DNA of 64,000 bases from Sorex araneus (GCF_027595985.1 NC_073305.1:111163035-111227034); one strand, 5' to 3'; positions 22,575 to 35,056 are shown, numbered from the stretch's first letter. Numbers and translations are program-made. The notes: generated by a model from the sequence alone, not told the origin.

Positions 22575-23265
22575 CATCTTGAAAATTTGGGACTATATAA
22601 TCCCATGTTAACCTCCCAGGATACTTCTACCAAAATACTCCACACTTTAAATCTAAATTGATCTTATGATTGGCAATTTTCTTTATCTTACCCTTTTTGG
22701 GTAACAATTACTGTTATGCTGATTGTTCCTCTTCTGAGACTATAAATAATTAATGTTTTTATTAAATTTGGTTCTTTAACAATAGTACAATATTATTGTT
22801 TCCTGCTTGTATTGCCATACTGTGCCCACTGCCAGAGAAGCAAAAGGTCTCCACCAGTAAACCTAGGTCCTCTGTGGCCATGCCTTCACATCACAGTTCA
22901 TTAACCATATTTCAAGGTCATTCCTATTAGAGATTATATAATCTCTTGTTATGTCTCTTTATACTTCAAAATGTGTTGTCGGTGTTTGTCTTTTTCTTCC
23001 TGACACACTTCATTTAACATGGAACCATCCAATCCCTACAGTACAGCAAACTGCAAGATTTCATTTTTTCTCATAGCTAAATAATAATGTGTAATAGATG
23101 TTACAGATATTACAGATCCATTGATCTGTTTGGGGCCCACTTGAGTTGTTTTTCAGATCTTAGCTATTGAAATAATGCTGCAATTAACATAGGTGTATTA
23201 ATATTTTTGTGTTCTTTGGGTAGATGCCTAACAGTAGAATTACAAAGTTAAATAAACATTGTTTT
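22575..23265 (-). mobile_element. Ancient L1, ORF2 C-terminus and start of 3' UTR
   Basis: Minus strand: CTGCAAGATTTCATTTTTTCTCATAGCTAA, TTGAGTTGTTTTTCAGATCTTAGCTATTGAAATAATGCTGCAATTAACATAGG follow the order of L1 ORF2 ends elsewhere, with ~25% or more divergence by eye. Split by a SINE at its right side. Confidence 0.8.
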
Positions 23266-23269
23266 CATC

Positions 23270-23462
23270 CACATTTTTATTTTTATGTTTTGTTTGTGTT
23301 TAGTTACTGGTTTTCATTTGAGGGACAGCAGATTGTGCTGAATACTTGCTTGCTCCTGGATCTGTGTTCACGGATTACTCTTATTGGAGCTGAGATGCCA
23401 GAGATCAAATCCAGTTTGGGTACATGTAAGCTTGAACAGAAGTGCCTTATCTCAGGCCCCTA
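23270..23462 (-). mobile_element. Old tRNA SINE inside the L1
   Basis: Minus strand: AGGGACAGCAGATTGTGC, TGTTCACGGATTACTCTTATTGG, CCAGAGATCAAATCCAG, ending TATCTCAGGCCCC. The L1 appears to resume after it (TAATTGGTGTCTTTTAA). Confidence 0.65.
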
Positions 23463-24214
23463 ATTGGTGTCTTTTAATATGATTCTTCTTTCACTTCCTG
23501 GAAGCAATTTGTCACACAAAAATTTCTTCTTAAAAATCAGTGCTTCTTCTGAAAATATCTCTCATATTCACTCTGTCTGCTCCTCTTGTGGAAAGTCTGG
23601 AGATATAGGGTTTTAGGAGCTAAGTCAAGATAGGCATGAGAATTGATAGGGGGTGGCTATGTCTGTGTGATCAGAATACTGAACAATTGGGGATCATTCC
23701 CATGAATCAATGAAAGGTGAAAATAGTAAGTCCTAGGAAGAAGATTGAGAATAAAAATTGGAAATGGTGGGAAATATTTTGTGGCATAGAACCTATGAGA
23801 TGGAATAAACAACTTTGAGAGGCAAGGTCTACACAGAACTGTAGAAACAAACAGATGTGGGCAAAGGAATCGTTATAAACTGTCAATTTAGGGGCATAAA
23901 GTGAGCTGATAGGATTACAGAGTCTATAACAAGAATGGCCTTTTTCTTATCCCTGACACAGTACCCACAAGTTGCGGGATGTCTGGACTCCAGTCCATAA
24001 GGGCCATGAAATCATGTGGTCTGACCTGGTAGATAACAGGACAGACATGTTTGCCTCTTGTCAGCTGCATGCAGCCTGTCTGTCCATATTGTATGGCCAG
24101 TGAATAATGTTACAAATATTCAAATGATCCTTGGCAGTGTATTCCTCACTCCTGAGAGCCCTTTAACTATTTTAATTGTATTGTTTCAGTGTTGTCTTAC
24201 CTTATCTTTAATAT
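23463..24214. other. No recognised feature
   Basis: No exon or repeat family identified beyond a possible few bases of L1 at the left. Confidence 0.5.
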
Positions 24215-24395
24215 AATAAAGGAAACTCTCAGTGCTTAGATTCTTCACCTATTAAAGTTTTCAGACTTATCTCATAGAGACATATAAGGATTAAATATGT
24301 TACTATCTAGGGAGCACTTAGAATAAAGTCTAGCACATTATAAGTGCTGTATAAGCATTAGTTATTGTTATTGTGGTGTCACATTGGTATTATTT
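24215..24395 (+). mobile_element. MIR (ancient SINE), 3' part
   Basis: ATATAAGGATTAAATATGTTA...GGAGCACTTAGAATAAAGTCTAGCACATTATAAGTGCT matches the MIR 3' half in plus orientation. Confidence 0.75.
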
Positions 24396-27300
24396 CCACA
24401 ACAATTTTTTTAAACTATTCTACCTTTTCTCAGACTCTATCCTCTCCTTTCACACTTTAATTTTGTAATTTTGTAGTCATTTTTTTCATGAAACTCTCTT
24501 TGGACTTCAGTGACTCCAGAATTACCTAATCTGCAAACCTCATATCCCATCTTTGATGATCATTTCCAGTCAAGCCTCACTCATTCTACTTGTCTTCTAG
24601 TAAATATTTCAAATAATACCAAGCTGAATTCTTGATACGTAGTATTTGGTAAACTTTTTGTCTTTGTGTTCTTTTTGTCTTGTATTACTCATTATCACTT
24701 ATCTTATGGTCATGCTATAACATATAGGTATATGTGAATGCATAACTAAAAATTAGTTTATGAATATGTTTTGTATCAGTTTAGAAACTATTCAGCTGTA
24801 TATTATTGTAAACATTACTAGTTTATACCCTAAGGATAGTTGTCGTGTGCATTCTAGGTTTTATCAACAACTCAAAAAATGTCTTTCAGTCCTTTGGTTT
24901 CACCATTCTCAGTCTGCTATTTTATTCAAGTACTACAAGTGGTTCCAGCAGATAAATATGGCAAGTATGCATGTCATCCCTAACTTAGGATTAGGAAAAG
25001 AAGGACCTGGGAAAGAAGAAAAGACATATTATTATTGGCCTAAATAATTTGTTACTTGAGGAAGTTGCAAATTACAGCAAATCAAATTTAGAATTATATT
25101 GGGGAAAATCTAAATGACCATTTAGGTTTTGGTTGGCATCTGCCCATTTCTTGACACTTTTGCGCCATCTCTTTGAAGGAATAAATAATATGTTTATTCC
25201 CTGGAATGTACAGAAAAGTCTTGAAAACATAGCAGTTACTCAGTATTTGTCTGATTGTTGAATTCAAAATGGGTATCCAAAGAATTTTTTATGTCATCAC
25301 CTTAGTTTTTTTGTTTTTGATGCCTTCCAGAGCCATAAAAAGCTACCTGTTTTGAAAGTAGACTAGTTCAATAAGTACACTGTGAGTTAAGAGACAAATA
25401 CATTTAAAATGTTTTTTGTAAAAGATTTATATAGAAGCTCAGAAGCCAAACACAAATTTTGAGGAGTTTTTGTTACTATCTGCTTGATGTAAACATAATG
25501 TGCTTAGCTAAACTAAGAGTCTTTAATTATCTTTTCAAGAAGCCTTGCTGAGAGTATAAGATCCTAAAGCTTTTACCAACTAGAGCTGCCTTCTGACAAC
25601 CCATTCTCTAAAACAGGAGTCAACTACAAACAATGGCTCCTTTCTTCACACTTGATAATATTTATCTGAACACAAAACAATCAACATCTCTCTCAAGTAA
25701 AATCTCTGCATCATGTGGTCTCAGTGACTTTCAGGTCACTCACCCAACTGGTTGCATTACTTTTGCCATTTGTCAGCATGTGGGGTTGTGTGTGTGGTGA
25801 GAGGGTATGGCTGGGGGATGATTGCGGGGGGGGGGGGAGTAGAGAACTGTTGGGTGTTTGGAGTCACACGTTACCACATGTGCATGATCGAGTGTAACAT
25901 GTACCCAGCCACTTCATCCCTCTGCTCAAGTCAGAAAGGAACAGCTTCTTCTGATCACATGATTCTTGGATTTAAATTCATTCCTTCCTTGTTCAATGCC
26001 TCTGAATAGCACCTCAGTGTGGAACAGATAAATGTTTTATATGAAATTGTGTGAAAAGCTATAGCCTAGCAGTTCTGTAGCAATTAAAATAAAATTCTAC
26101 ATTCCAGGAAAATAAAGGTAGTTCTAGATAAAATCAGCAATGAGATTTTTTAGTCATTGTAGATAAACACACACATGCCATACAAGTTCATTCTACATTC
26201 ATTTTTATATTCAAAATTATAAATATATGGACTAATGTTTTGGATCCAAAGTCTTAAATTTTATTCTAGTTTCACTGAAAGAACATAAATGTAATACACA
26301 AATTCGTATAGCTGAAATAACTGACTCAAATTTATATAGAAATATTTAGTTTTCAGGAAATAATAAACCTAAGAAGAAATTGCCTAACCCTGAAACAACC
26401 TAAAGGCATGAAGATCACATCACTTTGAATTGCAAATACTGCGCTGTTTGGGAATGGAGAAAAGGATACCCCAACCAGAAGTAGAAACCAAAGCATCATC
26501 CACGAAGGGACCCCTTCAGAAAAAGAGAAGCTACAGAATCTACAGGTCACAATAAGAATGTGAAAGCACCTTCCAGAATCCAAGGATTTTCCTGTGACAA
26601 CACCTAGATTAATTTTCATGCATGCAAAGAACTCTGGACCAAGATAATTTGGATGAACTTTATCATCTTCTCCCAAAAGTCATTCATTATCTGTTTGTTC
26701 TACTTTGGAGAAACCCATGGTCTCTCCTGAACACACACCTCTCTCTTGAGCATCTATTTCTCTCTCTCTTTTTATTCCCTCACATTTCTCTAAGCAAATT
26801 TTTCTGCATAAAATATTTGTTTTCAAAAAAAAATAAAAGAAACACTCAAGGTGGCATCTTGAACTGTCCAAAATGTATGCTTTTACTTAAATAATCATAG
26901 CATAAATACTGATATCATAACCATGTTGCTATAACTCATGAAAAATACCAGAGATACATTGAAACAAAATAAAGAATATTAAGTAGGCTGTTAACTATTC
27001 ATGTATGCTATACATAAGAGCTGCACTTACCTAATAAAATGGTTAGTTTTATACATTTTCAGTATGTTCTTTAGTTTTGTTTTCCACAAAGGAAAAAGAT
27101 TAACCCAAACTGAAACAACCACTTTATATGCTATCTTCATAGTGTCTACAGGATCTTTTGATGTTGACAATTATTCGCACCTTTCAGGCTCAGGTGGGAT
27201 GTGTGGAATGAGTTGGGAGGGACAACAATGGAAATGATTAAAATGGTTTTACAACAGCTAGTGCTTATGACTGCTTTTTTGTAGGCTTTGATTAATTTTC

Positions 27301-28035
27301 TTAGATTTGTGCAGCCCATGCTGATATTCTCCTCAGGAGTGTTGGAGAGCATTAGAATCATCATGTGGTTGTTTGAGAAAACATTCTAGGTAAATTACAA
27401 TCTAGCTTCACTAGGCTATGACCTTAACCTTTCTATTTATTTCCTTTTCTATGTAAATTGGTGATCACATCAGTAACTAGCCCATATGATTATTAAATTG
27501 AAGGCACATTAAATGAAAGTACTATAAGTTATGTAGCTTGTGGTAAGCACTTACAGTGTTAACTGTAATTATTTCTGTGATAGTGGTGAAAAAGAATGGG
27601 CTGTAGGAATGGGACTTTTTAAAGTATATTACAAACATCATCCATTCACTCATTTCTTCCACTTAAAAGCAAGACCTTGATTGTTATACTGCGCTCTCAC
27701 AACATTGGGATAGGCAAAATGACCTTGGGCACAACACAAGATCTTAAAAATTCCCAACTATCTAAACTTTATTTCTGATATTTCTGACCATTTTCTGCAT
27801 TCTCCAGAGCAATGTTTCCCCCACAGCACCTGTGGTTCAGAGCCACTCACTAAGCATACCTTTACGGGTAAAACCTTCACCTTAACAGTCTCCCACCAAG
27901 TTTTCCCTGTAACATGCCACTTCCTAAAATGATTTTTTGTTGGTGACTGGCTTTATCTGTGTCCAGCTGTTCAATTTTCCACTGTCTTGGTGCATTGTAT
28001 TAATATTTCAAATAATAAGCTTTCATTTTATTTAT
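24396..28035. other. Unrecognised interval
   Basis: About 3.6 kb without a repeat family or exon I can name. Contains a G-run at 25826-25838 and a C/T-rich patch near 26690-26830 that loosely resembles the R/U5 part of an LTR. No convincing open frame. Confidence 0.5.
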
Positions 28036-28206
28036 TTTAGTTTGTTTTTTAGGTCACACCCAGCAATGATCAGGTGATACTCCTGACTCTGCACTCATGG
28101 ATCACTCCTGGTGGTGCTCAGGGGACCACATAGGATGCCGGAGATAGAACTCAGGTTGACTGAGATTGAGGTAAGCACTTTACTCACTGTACTGTTGCTC
28201 TGGCCT
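28036..28206 (-). mobile_element. tRNA SINE
   Basis: Minus strand: GTCACACCCAGCAATGATCAGG, GGTGGTGCTCAGGGGACCACATAGG, TACTGTTGCTCTGGCC. Confidence 0.85.
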
Positions 28207-28390
28207 ATAAGCTTTCATTTTAACAGAAGACAGGGAAACACACCATGCTGTGCACAAAGGACTTGTCATTCTGGAATTTCAGAGCTCAAAGTGAACCCAC
28301 AGGCTAAAGATGTCAGGAAAAATAAGATGTTTGGCACTTTTCAAGACAATCTGTGTAGAAATTTCTATCATTATATAAGGATTACTTTTT

Positions 28391-28564
28391 TTTTTTTTTT
28401 GCTTTTTGGGTCACATCTGGTGATGCACAGGGGTTACTCCTGGCTCTGCACTCAGGAATTACTCCTGGCGGTGCTCAGGGCACCATATGGGATGCTGGGA
28501 ATCGAACCCGGGTCAGTCGCATGCAAGGCAAATGCCCTACCCACTGTGCTATCACTCCAGTCCC
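28391..28564 (-). mobile_element. A-tailed tRNA SINE with target duplication
   Basis: Minus strand, well preserved. The 18-bp sequence TATAAGGATTACTTTTTT occurs at 28374-28391 (merging with the tail T-run) and 28565-28582. Confidence 0.93.
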
Positions 28565-28582
28565 TATAAGGATTACTTTTTT

Positions 28583-28910
28583 AAAAAATTATTTATTTTT
28601 TTAAATTGAATCACCGTGAGCTACAATTATAAAACTTTAATGTTTGAGTTTCAGTCATACAAAGATCAAACACCTGTTCCTCCACCAGTATACATTTCCA
28701 CCACCAGTGTTCACAGTATCCCTTCCCAACCATCCCACTCTTCCCCCTAGCTCTATGGTATACAATTTCCCTCTTACTCTCTACTTATGAGTATTATTAT
28801 TTATAATACAGATAGTGAGAAGCCATCATGTTTGGTCCTTTATCTACTTTTGGCACACATCTTCTACCCTGAGCAATCCCTCCAACTATCATTGACTTAG
28901 TGATCCTTGG
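28583..28910 (-). mobile_element. L1 3' UTR, type A, diverged
   Basis: Minus strand: ATTGAATCACCGTGAG, GATCAAACACCTGTTCCTCCACC, TCTCTACTTATGAGTATTATT, AGCCATCATGTTTGGTCC. Confidence 0.88.
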
Positions 28911-29740
28911 CAAGAACAGTCAATTCTTACTATTGAATCTACAAGTATTTTATAGTTTAGTACACTGAGGCTTAATAAGTAGGAATAGGTGAAGTGTACA
29001 AGGTCTTAAAAGAATTAGCTTCAAACCAAATTTCACACTCTGTATAGGAGGAATAAACTTGAAAAGTGTGTCTGGAAGAGTTCTTAGAAATAAATAAATA
29101 AATGGGAGAATATTTGAACTTCCTAAGTTGCGAAATTTTTTCAAGATCAGTGCAGTTTATGACCAAGTAAACTCCGACATGTAGTAAAGGCATGTTGGAG
29201 ACAATGCACCTGTTAAAGAGGCCAGCGATGTTGGATGAGCCCTGCATATATAGATAGAGTCACTTTAATGAGACACTCGAGGCATTGATCTTTTATAAAG
29301 GAGGCTTTGGGGAACCCCAGTAGGTCAATAAAAGATTTTGTTTCCATTAAAAAAAAATTTCAAAGTAGCTTATTATAATTGAGCTGGATCTAATTTCTCT
29401 CATAAAATGTCATTTCATTTGATTAACTAGAACACTGCAGTCAAAGATAACAGATGAAGTTACACTTATGTTACCTAATAGGAACAAACTCAGGTGGTGT
29501 TTCAGTATTTCAGATCATTCAGGACATTCAAAAGCTTTGGAATAGTGCAGGTAAACAACACACAGAAGCCTGTAGCCAGTACTCTCCAAACCCACAGACT
29601 GACCAACTTGGAGACCCCCAGAAAAGTGTCTATGCAATAATATCCACTACACAATTCCATGTTGGTGTTTCCATTATAGATGTGTCACAGGTTTCCCATT
29701 TGGTATTAATACTGTACCTGATAAAACTTTAAATTAACCC
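28911..29740. other. No recognised feature
   Basis: No repeat or exon recognised. Confidence 0.5.
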
Positions 29741-29744
29741 TCCC

Positions 29745-29926
29745 CTCTTTTTTTGTTTTTGGGTTTGGGGCCACACCCTTCGTGATGATCAGGGGTTATT
29801 CTTGGCTCTGCATTTAGGAAATCACTCCTGATAGGCTCAGGGGACCATACGGGATGCCAGGGATAGAACCGGGTCAGTGAAGTGCAAGGCAATCACCTTA
29901 CCTGCTGTGCTATCATTCCAGCCCCT
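29745..29926 (-). mobile_element. tRNA SINE
   Basis: Minus strand: GGGGCCACACCCTTCG, GGCTCAGGGGACCATACGGG, ATAGAACCGGGTCAGTG, TATCATTCCAGCCCC. Confidence 0.88.
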
Positions 29927-29982
29927 TTACATACCTCTTGATTGACTACACTGTCTCCTCTTAGATTATTCTACTATTGATG

Positions 29983-30127
29983 ACTCACTGCCACTGTATC
30001 GCTGTCATCCCATTGGTCATTGATTTGCTCAAGTAATGTCTCCATTAGTCCTAGCCCTGAGATTTTAGCAAACTCTCTTTACTCATTCTTCCCAGGGGTG
30101 CCACATTGGAGGCTCTTTCAGGGTTAG
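29983..30127 (-). mobile_element. Internally deleted RTE derivative
   Basis: The left part (29983-30050) is the RTE 3' end: tandem tail, CATCCCATTGGTCATTGATTTGCTCAAG, then TAATGTCTCCATTAGTCC. The right part (30052-30127) aligns over its whole ~75 bp with the RTE region just before ORF2 (34780-34854): CCCTGAGATTTTA, GCTCATTCTTC or its variant, GGCTC.TTTC. Thousands of bases between the two ends are absent. No tRNA head is visible. Confidence 0.8.
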
Positions 30128-31940
30128 AAATTAAAATTATGTGTTAAAATAAATAGAGCGTCTACAATGTCCCTTTGACAGGTTTTTTAAAAAGAGGGGG
30201 TGAGGGTGGCGCATATACTGCCCAAGACTGTGTGTTGATTGTGTCCACTTGGTCAAGCACATGTGGTCCCCGAGCACATGTGGTGCCCGACCTCCCCTTT
30301 TGAAATGTGTACTGGGGCTCTCTCTGACTTTGGAGAAGCCTCATGCTCTCTTGAGTACATAACTTTTTCTCCTTCTTCTCCCTCTTTCCCTTTCCTCAAA
30401 TAGCCTCCAAACAAAATCTCTTCTTACTTCAATAAGTAAATAAATTAATAGAAGGAGGCTGGAAGTTACAAGGAGACTGAACTAGACCAGGAGAAAATCT
30501 TAACTCAAATATCAATGAATTTTTTTACTTTGTCGATGGTAATAAAGTGGAATTTACAGGACAAGACATTATAAATCACAAACAAAGAGAATCAAATGCA
30601 TACTAGTTGGAACAAAAATTTAATGTCAGTAACTTAAAGTATCCTGACATGCCTCACTAGCAGGATAAAACTGACAGCTAGTTCTATGTGGGAACGCTGT
30701 ATTACCCCAGGTATTTGTGTGAGTAACATTTGCCTGTCACATACCGCCTGAGCCATGTGGAGTGTTCATTAGCACAAACAGAAAGATCTCCAACCAACAC
30801 CAGAAACTTTCTGTTTACTTTAAAGGAAGTGCAAAATATAAATGTTTACCAAATCTGGACTAGACTGCATAGTCTCCAAAGAGTTTGGTTGTGGTTTAAT
30901 TATTTTCTTAAGTGTGTTTTGATAAGAACAGAGAAATCTGGGACAGAAAGTGATAAATTTACTTCATATTCTATATCCTACGAGTCAGGTCTCCTAAGAA
31001 GGGAGGAAATTGACAGGAATTTTCTTATCAAAGACGAGAATTCAGTAATCTCATAGATTATTAAGCATACAGTTCAGTTTGAAGGAATTTAAAAAAAGTT
31101 TTGAGGTAAGTGATTTCCAGAAATATTTTCCCCCCAAATTGTCTCATCTTAGAAAACAAACAAAACACACACAAAAACCTCCTTTTGGCAAAAGTAACAT
31201 TTATGTAAAGATGAGGCACTAATGGAAACAACTGGGAAGCATTTGCTGGTGCCAGGTCTGATATCTGGAGCATTTGTTTCCCAGAGAGTGTGGGGAGATT
31301 AAGTGAGCTCTTTTATCCTGGGGATCCAAAATACAGATGCCTTATGATCCTGTTTCAGTAAAGAACTTAATCAGAAATAGAACCTAACAATGAAAATAGA
31401 GATTCTTTATAACAGAATATAGAAAGAAAACATCTTTTTACCATAAAAATTCCTTGTCTTTTTATGTAAATATTTTAAATATATTTTATATTAATGCATA
31501 ACTTACATTATATAATTATATACACATATGTGTATATATATGTACATATATATATGACTGGCCATACTTAGCAAGATCAACCAGCTGAATCTATTTGACC
31601 TCCAAAGTTTTTATAAAAATACTTTATACCTTTTAAAATATTGATATGCATCTTTAATTATCTAATTACAAATTTTTAAAAATTCTATAAGAAAGGTTAT
31701 GAAAATTGCAGGTAGGCATTGGGTTTTTAATTCTTGTCTTATTTAAAACACATTTTTTCTAAGATTAGTATCATGCCAACATGTCCAATGGTTGGTTTGG
31801 TTTCCAGCCAAAAAAACCTTTTTACTCATTATTTTTCTCTTTTACTTTTGATATCATTTTAGTTTAACTATACTGTTTTCTTATTTATAGTTGGAAAATA
31901 TTAATGTTCTGAAGAAACAGAAAATGTAGAAAATTAATTT
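30128..31940. other. No recognised feature; AT microsatellite inside
   Basis: Contains an AT-rich run at 31500-31556. The pyrimidine-rich stretch at 30330-30430 loosely resembles an LTR end. A 108-codon open frame at 30730-31056 has no recognisable domain. Confidence 0.5.
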
Positions 31941-31949
31941 GTATCACTT

Positions 31950-33250
31950 GCCATCCCGTTGATCTTCGATTTGCTTGAGCGGGCGCCAGTAACGTCTCCA
32001 TTAGTCCCTGTCACGTGCTAGTGTACCCCAATGGTATCTGTTCTCTCCAGGAATACGAAGAGCTTCAAACCATTCATTCAGGGTTTTGACAAAGAGTCTG
32101 ACCATCTCGTAGGTGGGTGGCCATGGAGTCTTTTGACGTCCTGTGAATCCAGTCGGTAATAGCTCTAGTCCAGCAGTGGTCTCTAAGTCACATTACATGT
32201 CCGGCCCATCTGTTTTTTGACACCTGGGCAAATGAGACAGTGTCGGAGGTCAGAACTCCAGATTCCTTCTCTCACTTGAGCGAAACATGATACTCCAAGC
32301 ATAGTTCTTTCAATTCCTCATTGGGATGCACAGATAGCATTCTCATCCTGTGTTCGTAGGGCCCAGGTCTCTGAGGCGTATGTTAGTGCAGGAAGAACGG
32401 TGGAGTTGAAAAGATGTGCCTGGAGCTGGAGGTTCTTTGTCCTCTTAACCACTTCTTCAACACTCTTGAAGACATTCCACGCTGCACTCTTCCTCCTGCA
32501 CAGTTCTGGCACCAAGTCATTCCTCATGTTGAATTCTTGATCCAGGTATACAGAGCTGCTGCATTTGGAGATGTTCGTTCCATTTAGAGCAAATGAAACG
32601 TCAGGGACTAGTTCATTTTTCATGAAGATTGTCTTGGTGAAATTCAGTTGCAGTCCGACCTTTCCACATTTGCGGTAGAAGTTGGGCAGTATTTGTGCCA
32701 CTTGACTAATGTTTGGTGTTATTAGAAGGATGTCATCAGCAAAGCAGAGGTGGTGTAGTTGCCGACCATCTTTCTTCACTCCCATTCTCCAGTTGTCACA
32801 TGACGTTCTCGAGGGTGGCACTGAAGAGTTTCGGTGAAATGGTATCACCCTGCTGAACTCCTCTCTTTACATCGATGATCACTTCCTTGTAGAATGGTGA
32901 ATCCAAAATACAGCTTGTAGAGGATCTTGATGTACTGAGTTTGAACGCCCTGTTTGGCTAGGACTTCAATGACCGCTTCAGTCTCAGCAGAATCAAAGGC
33001 CTTCTTTAATCGAATGTTAGACAGGGCGGAATCTTGAACTCTCGAGAAACTTCAATGAGCTTGGTCACTATGTGGATATGGCCAATGGTGCTGAATCCTT
33101 TTTGGAACCCAGCTTGTTCACATGGTTGTCTTTGTCCAGTGTTCTGTCTATTCTATTCAGGATGACTCGAGTGAACAACTTGTAGATGACGGACAACAGG
33201 CAGATTGGGCAATAGTTGCCGATGTCATGGATATCTCCCTTCTTGTACAA
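31950..33250 (-). pseudogene. RTE ORF2, reverse transcriptase and C-terminus
   Basis: Open pieces 33250-33068 (NYCPICLLSVIYKLFTRVILN, the RT fingers block) and 32848-32318 (FADD catalytic motif at 32743-32732, then LQLNFTKT and TYASETWALR). From 32300 down to 31950 the C-terminus is recognisable only by shifting frame, finishing with the WRRYWRP-type motif encoded at about 31985-32000. Several frameshifts make it non-functional. Confidence 0.85.
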
Positions 33251-33731
33251 TAGAACAGTACTGCTGGTTTTCCACTGGGACAGAACCTTGCATTCAGACA
33301 GGTAGTGTGTGAAGAGCCGAGTCAGTGTATTGATGAGTACAGTCAGCAGATTCTTCAGGTGTTAGGGTCTTACCTTGTCCGGACCGAGTGCTGTACGCGT
33401 CTTTACCTACAAAATGGTGTGTCGGGTTTTGGAACGGAGGACATTGGGAATGATATATCCATCGTGCAGAATTTGGTATGTGGGCAGGTAGATGTGGCTG
33501 TCGAAGAGATCCAAGTAGAAGTCATGAATAATCCTCTACATTGCCTTTCTGGAAGATGTGATAGATCCATCAGGATGTCAGAGGGCAGTCATTTTGGTCT
33601 TGTAGTTGGCAAAGACAGGCAAGCATTGTGAATACTTTTCCCAGCTTCTGCCACATCAGCCAACACTGCTGCTCCTTTATTTTTGAGGTCTTCCTTTATT
33701 CCTTCACTGCACAGCTTTGCAAGCCTGGATG

Positions 33732-34746
33732 TTAGTCTGTGATTGCCTTAGGCTCATGCCAAACCACGTTGGCAAATGAGCTCGACAGTTTCCAAAGACA
33801 GGCGGCTGTTTGTGGCTTTCCCACTCTCGGCATTCCTCGCGCAGTCATGGAAGTTTTGAACCAGTCCTTCACATTCCTTGTCAATATTGTCAATGCCAGC
33901 ATTTTCCCATGTTGCTGCAATAGCACCAAAGAGCTCCCAGCTGGTGGATCATTCTGGGTGTTCTCTTCTTAAACTTAAACTTTGCAGACCTTTCTCCCTG
34001 CTCTGTGAAGTAGAACTTTGCATGGAGGAGACAGTGGTCCGATCCCATTTGAAATTTGGGGACAACAGTGACATCGGTCAGGCAAAACCTTCGATTGAAT
34101 ATGATGTGGTCAATTTTGTTGTGGAACTGTCCACCAGGAGACTCCCATGTCCAACGTTTAGATTCAGCCTTCTGGAACTGTGAGTCACCATGGATCATCT
34201 AGGTCAACATGATGAACTCAGACAGTCTCTCTCCCTGTTTGCTCCATTCTAGGTCATGGTTCCCAATGTGGAGTTTTTCAGGTGAACTGTTTGTTCCTAT
34301 ATTGGCATTAAAATCACCAACAATGATCTTGTAGAAAGTGTGGTCTTCTTTATAGAACTTCTCCAGCTCCACGTAGAACTTCTCAATTTCTTCTTCATTG
34401 TAGTTGGATGTTGGTGCATAGATGATGAAAATAGATACTGCCAGCAGTGAGCCACATCTATTCAAGTGTAATTTTCCAATTTGGGTTGTTAGGCATTTGA
34501 ATGAATCAATGCTCATGGCCAAGTTCGTGTTGACAAGGACATAAACAGCGCCAATGCCTCTGTTGTTGCATGTTTCGAGGAACAGTTCTTCTCCAGTGTC
34601 AAAATTGGCGCGATGTGATTGATGCCTTCTCATTTCGGTCAGACAAATGATCTTGTACTTGATCTTCTGTGCTTGCACCATCAGTTCCTTGATGGATGCT
34701 TCCGATGCCAACGTACATGCATTGCATTGAGAATACAGACAGTCAT
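33732..34746 (-). pseudogene. RTE ORF2, endonuclease region
   Basis: Decayed APE-like endonuclease. Within open pieces 34711-34199 and 34198-33890 I see the LTE (glutamate) motif, YAPTSNY, GDFNAN (34318-34301) and GSDH, in the order expected of the RTE endonuclease, which nicks target DNA for target-primed reverse transcription. A frame break lies at 34198/34199 and further breaks follow. Confidence 0.85.
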
Positions 34747-34747
34747 T

Positions 34748-35032
34748 TTAATCCTTCGTCATTTTTGGCAGTCTAGTTCGTCCCTGAGATTTTATCAGCC
34801 TCTTCTTGCTCATTCTTCTTAACGCTGCTGTATTGGGGGCTCCTTTGGTGTCAGGCAAACGAGGCCCATTGTTGTTACTGTTTTTGGCATATTGAATACA
34901 TGATGGGTAGCTTGCCAGGCTCTCCTCTGCGGGCGGGATACTCTTGGTAGCTTGCCGGGCTCTCTGAGAGGGATGGAGCCTTTTAGGGCGGGCTCCAATC
35001 ACCCTTACAGGTGTTCCCATGGTTCGCACCAT
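34748..35032 (-). CDS. Putative RTE ORF1 (94 codons)
   Basis: Open frame upstream of RTE ORF2 on the same strand. Its TAA is separated by one base from an ATG that begins the ORF2 frame. The product would be basic (a RRMSKKRLIKSQGR stretch near the C-terminus), as is common for nucleic-acid-binding ORF1 proteins. Small ORF1s are known in nematode RTE elements. Its middle third (SLASYPSCIQYAKN) is the segment that reappears in every composite SINE, which argues the segment is native to the LINE. The ATG lies in the stem of a 12-bp hairpin. It is the only long intact frame in an otherwise broken element. Whether it is translated is unknown. Confidence 0.5.
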   Translation of the reverse strand: MVRTMGTPVRVIGARPKRLHPSQRARQATKSIPPAEESLASYPSCIQYAKNSNNNGPRLPDTKGAPNTAALRRMSKKRLIKSQGRTRLPKMTKD

Positions 35033-35056
35033 ATTTGAAACCCATCAAATATGGTG
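35027..35056 (-). promoter_or_regulatory. Perfect 12-bp hairpin at the RTE ORF1 start
   Basis: CACCATATTTGA (35027-35038) and TCAAATATGGTG (35045-35056) are exact reverse complements around a 6-base loop. On the minus strand the ORF1 ATG (35032-35030) sits in the 3' arm. Confidence 0.7.

Noticed and set aside
30730-31056. 108-codon open frame
   Set aside because: No domain or gene context recognised; length is within chance for AT-rich DNA of this size.
33305-34183. Plus-strand open frames across the RTE element
   Set aside because: Shadows of the minus-strand ORF2. The endonuclease motifs read on the minus strand.
34871-34975. A composite SINE inserted into the 5' region of the RTE
   Set aside because: Neither the tRNA head nor the SINE tail is present, and the segment lies inside an uninterrupted 94-codon frame, so it is more likely native to the LINE. 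Not fully excluded.
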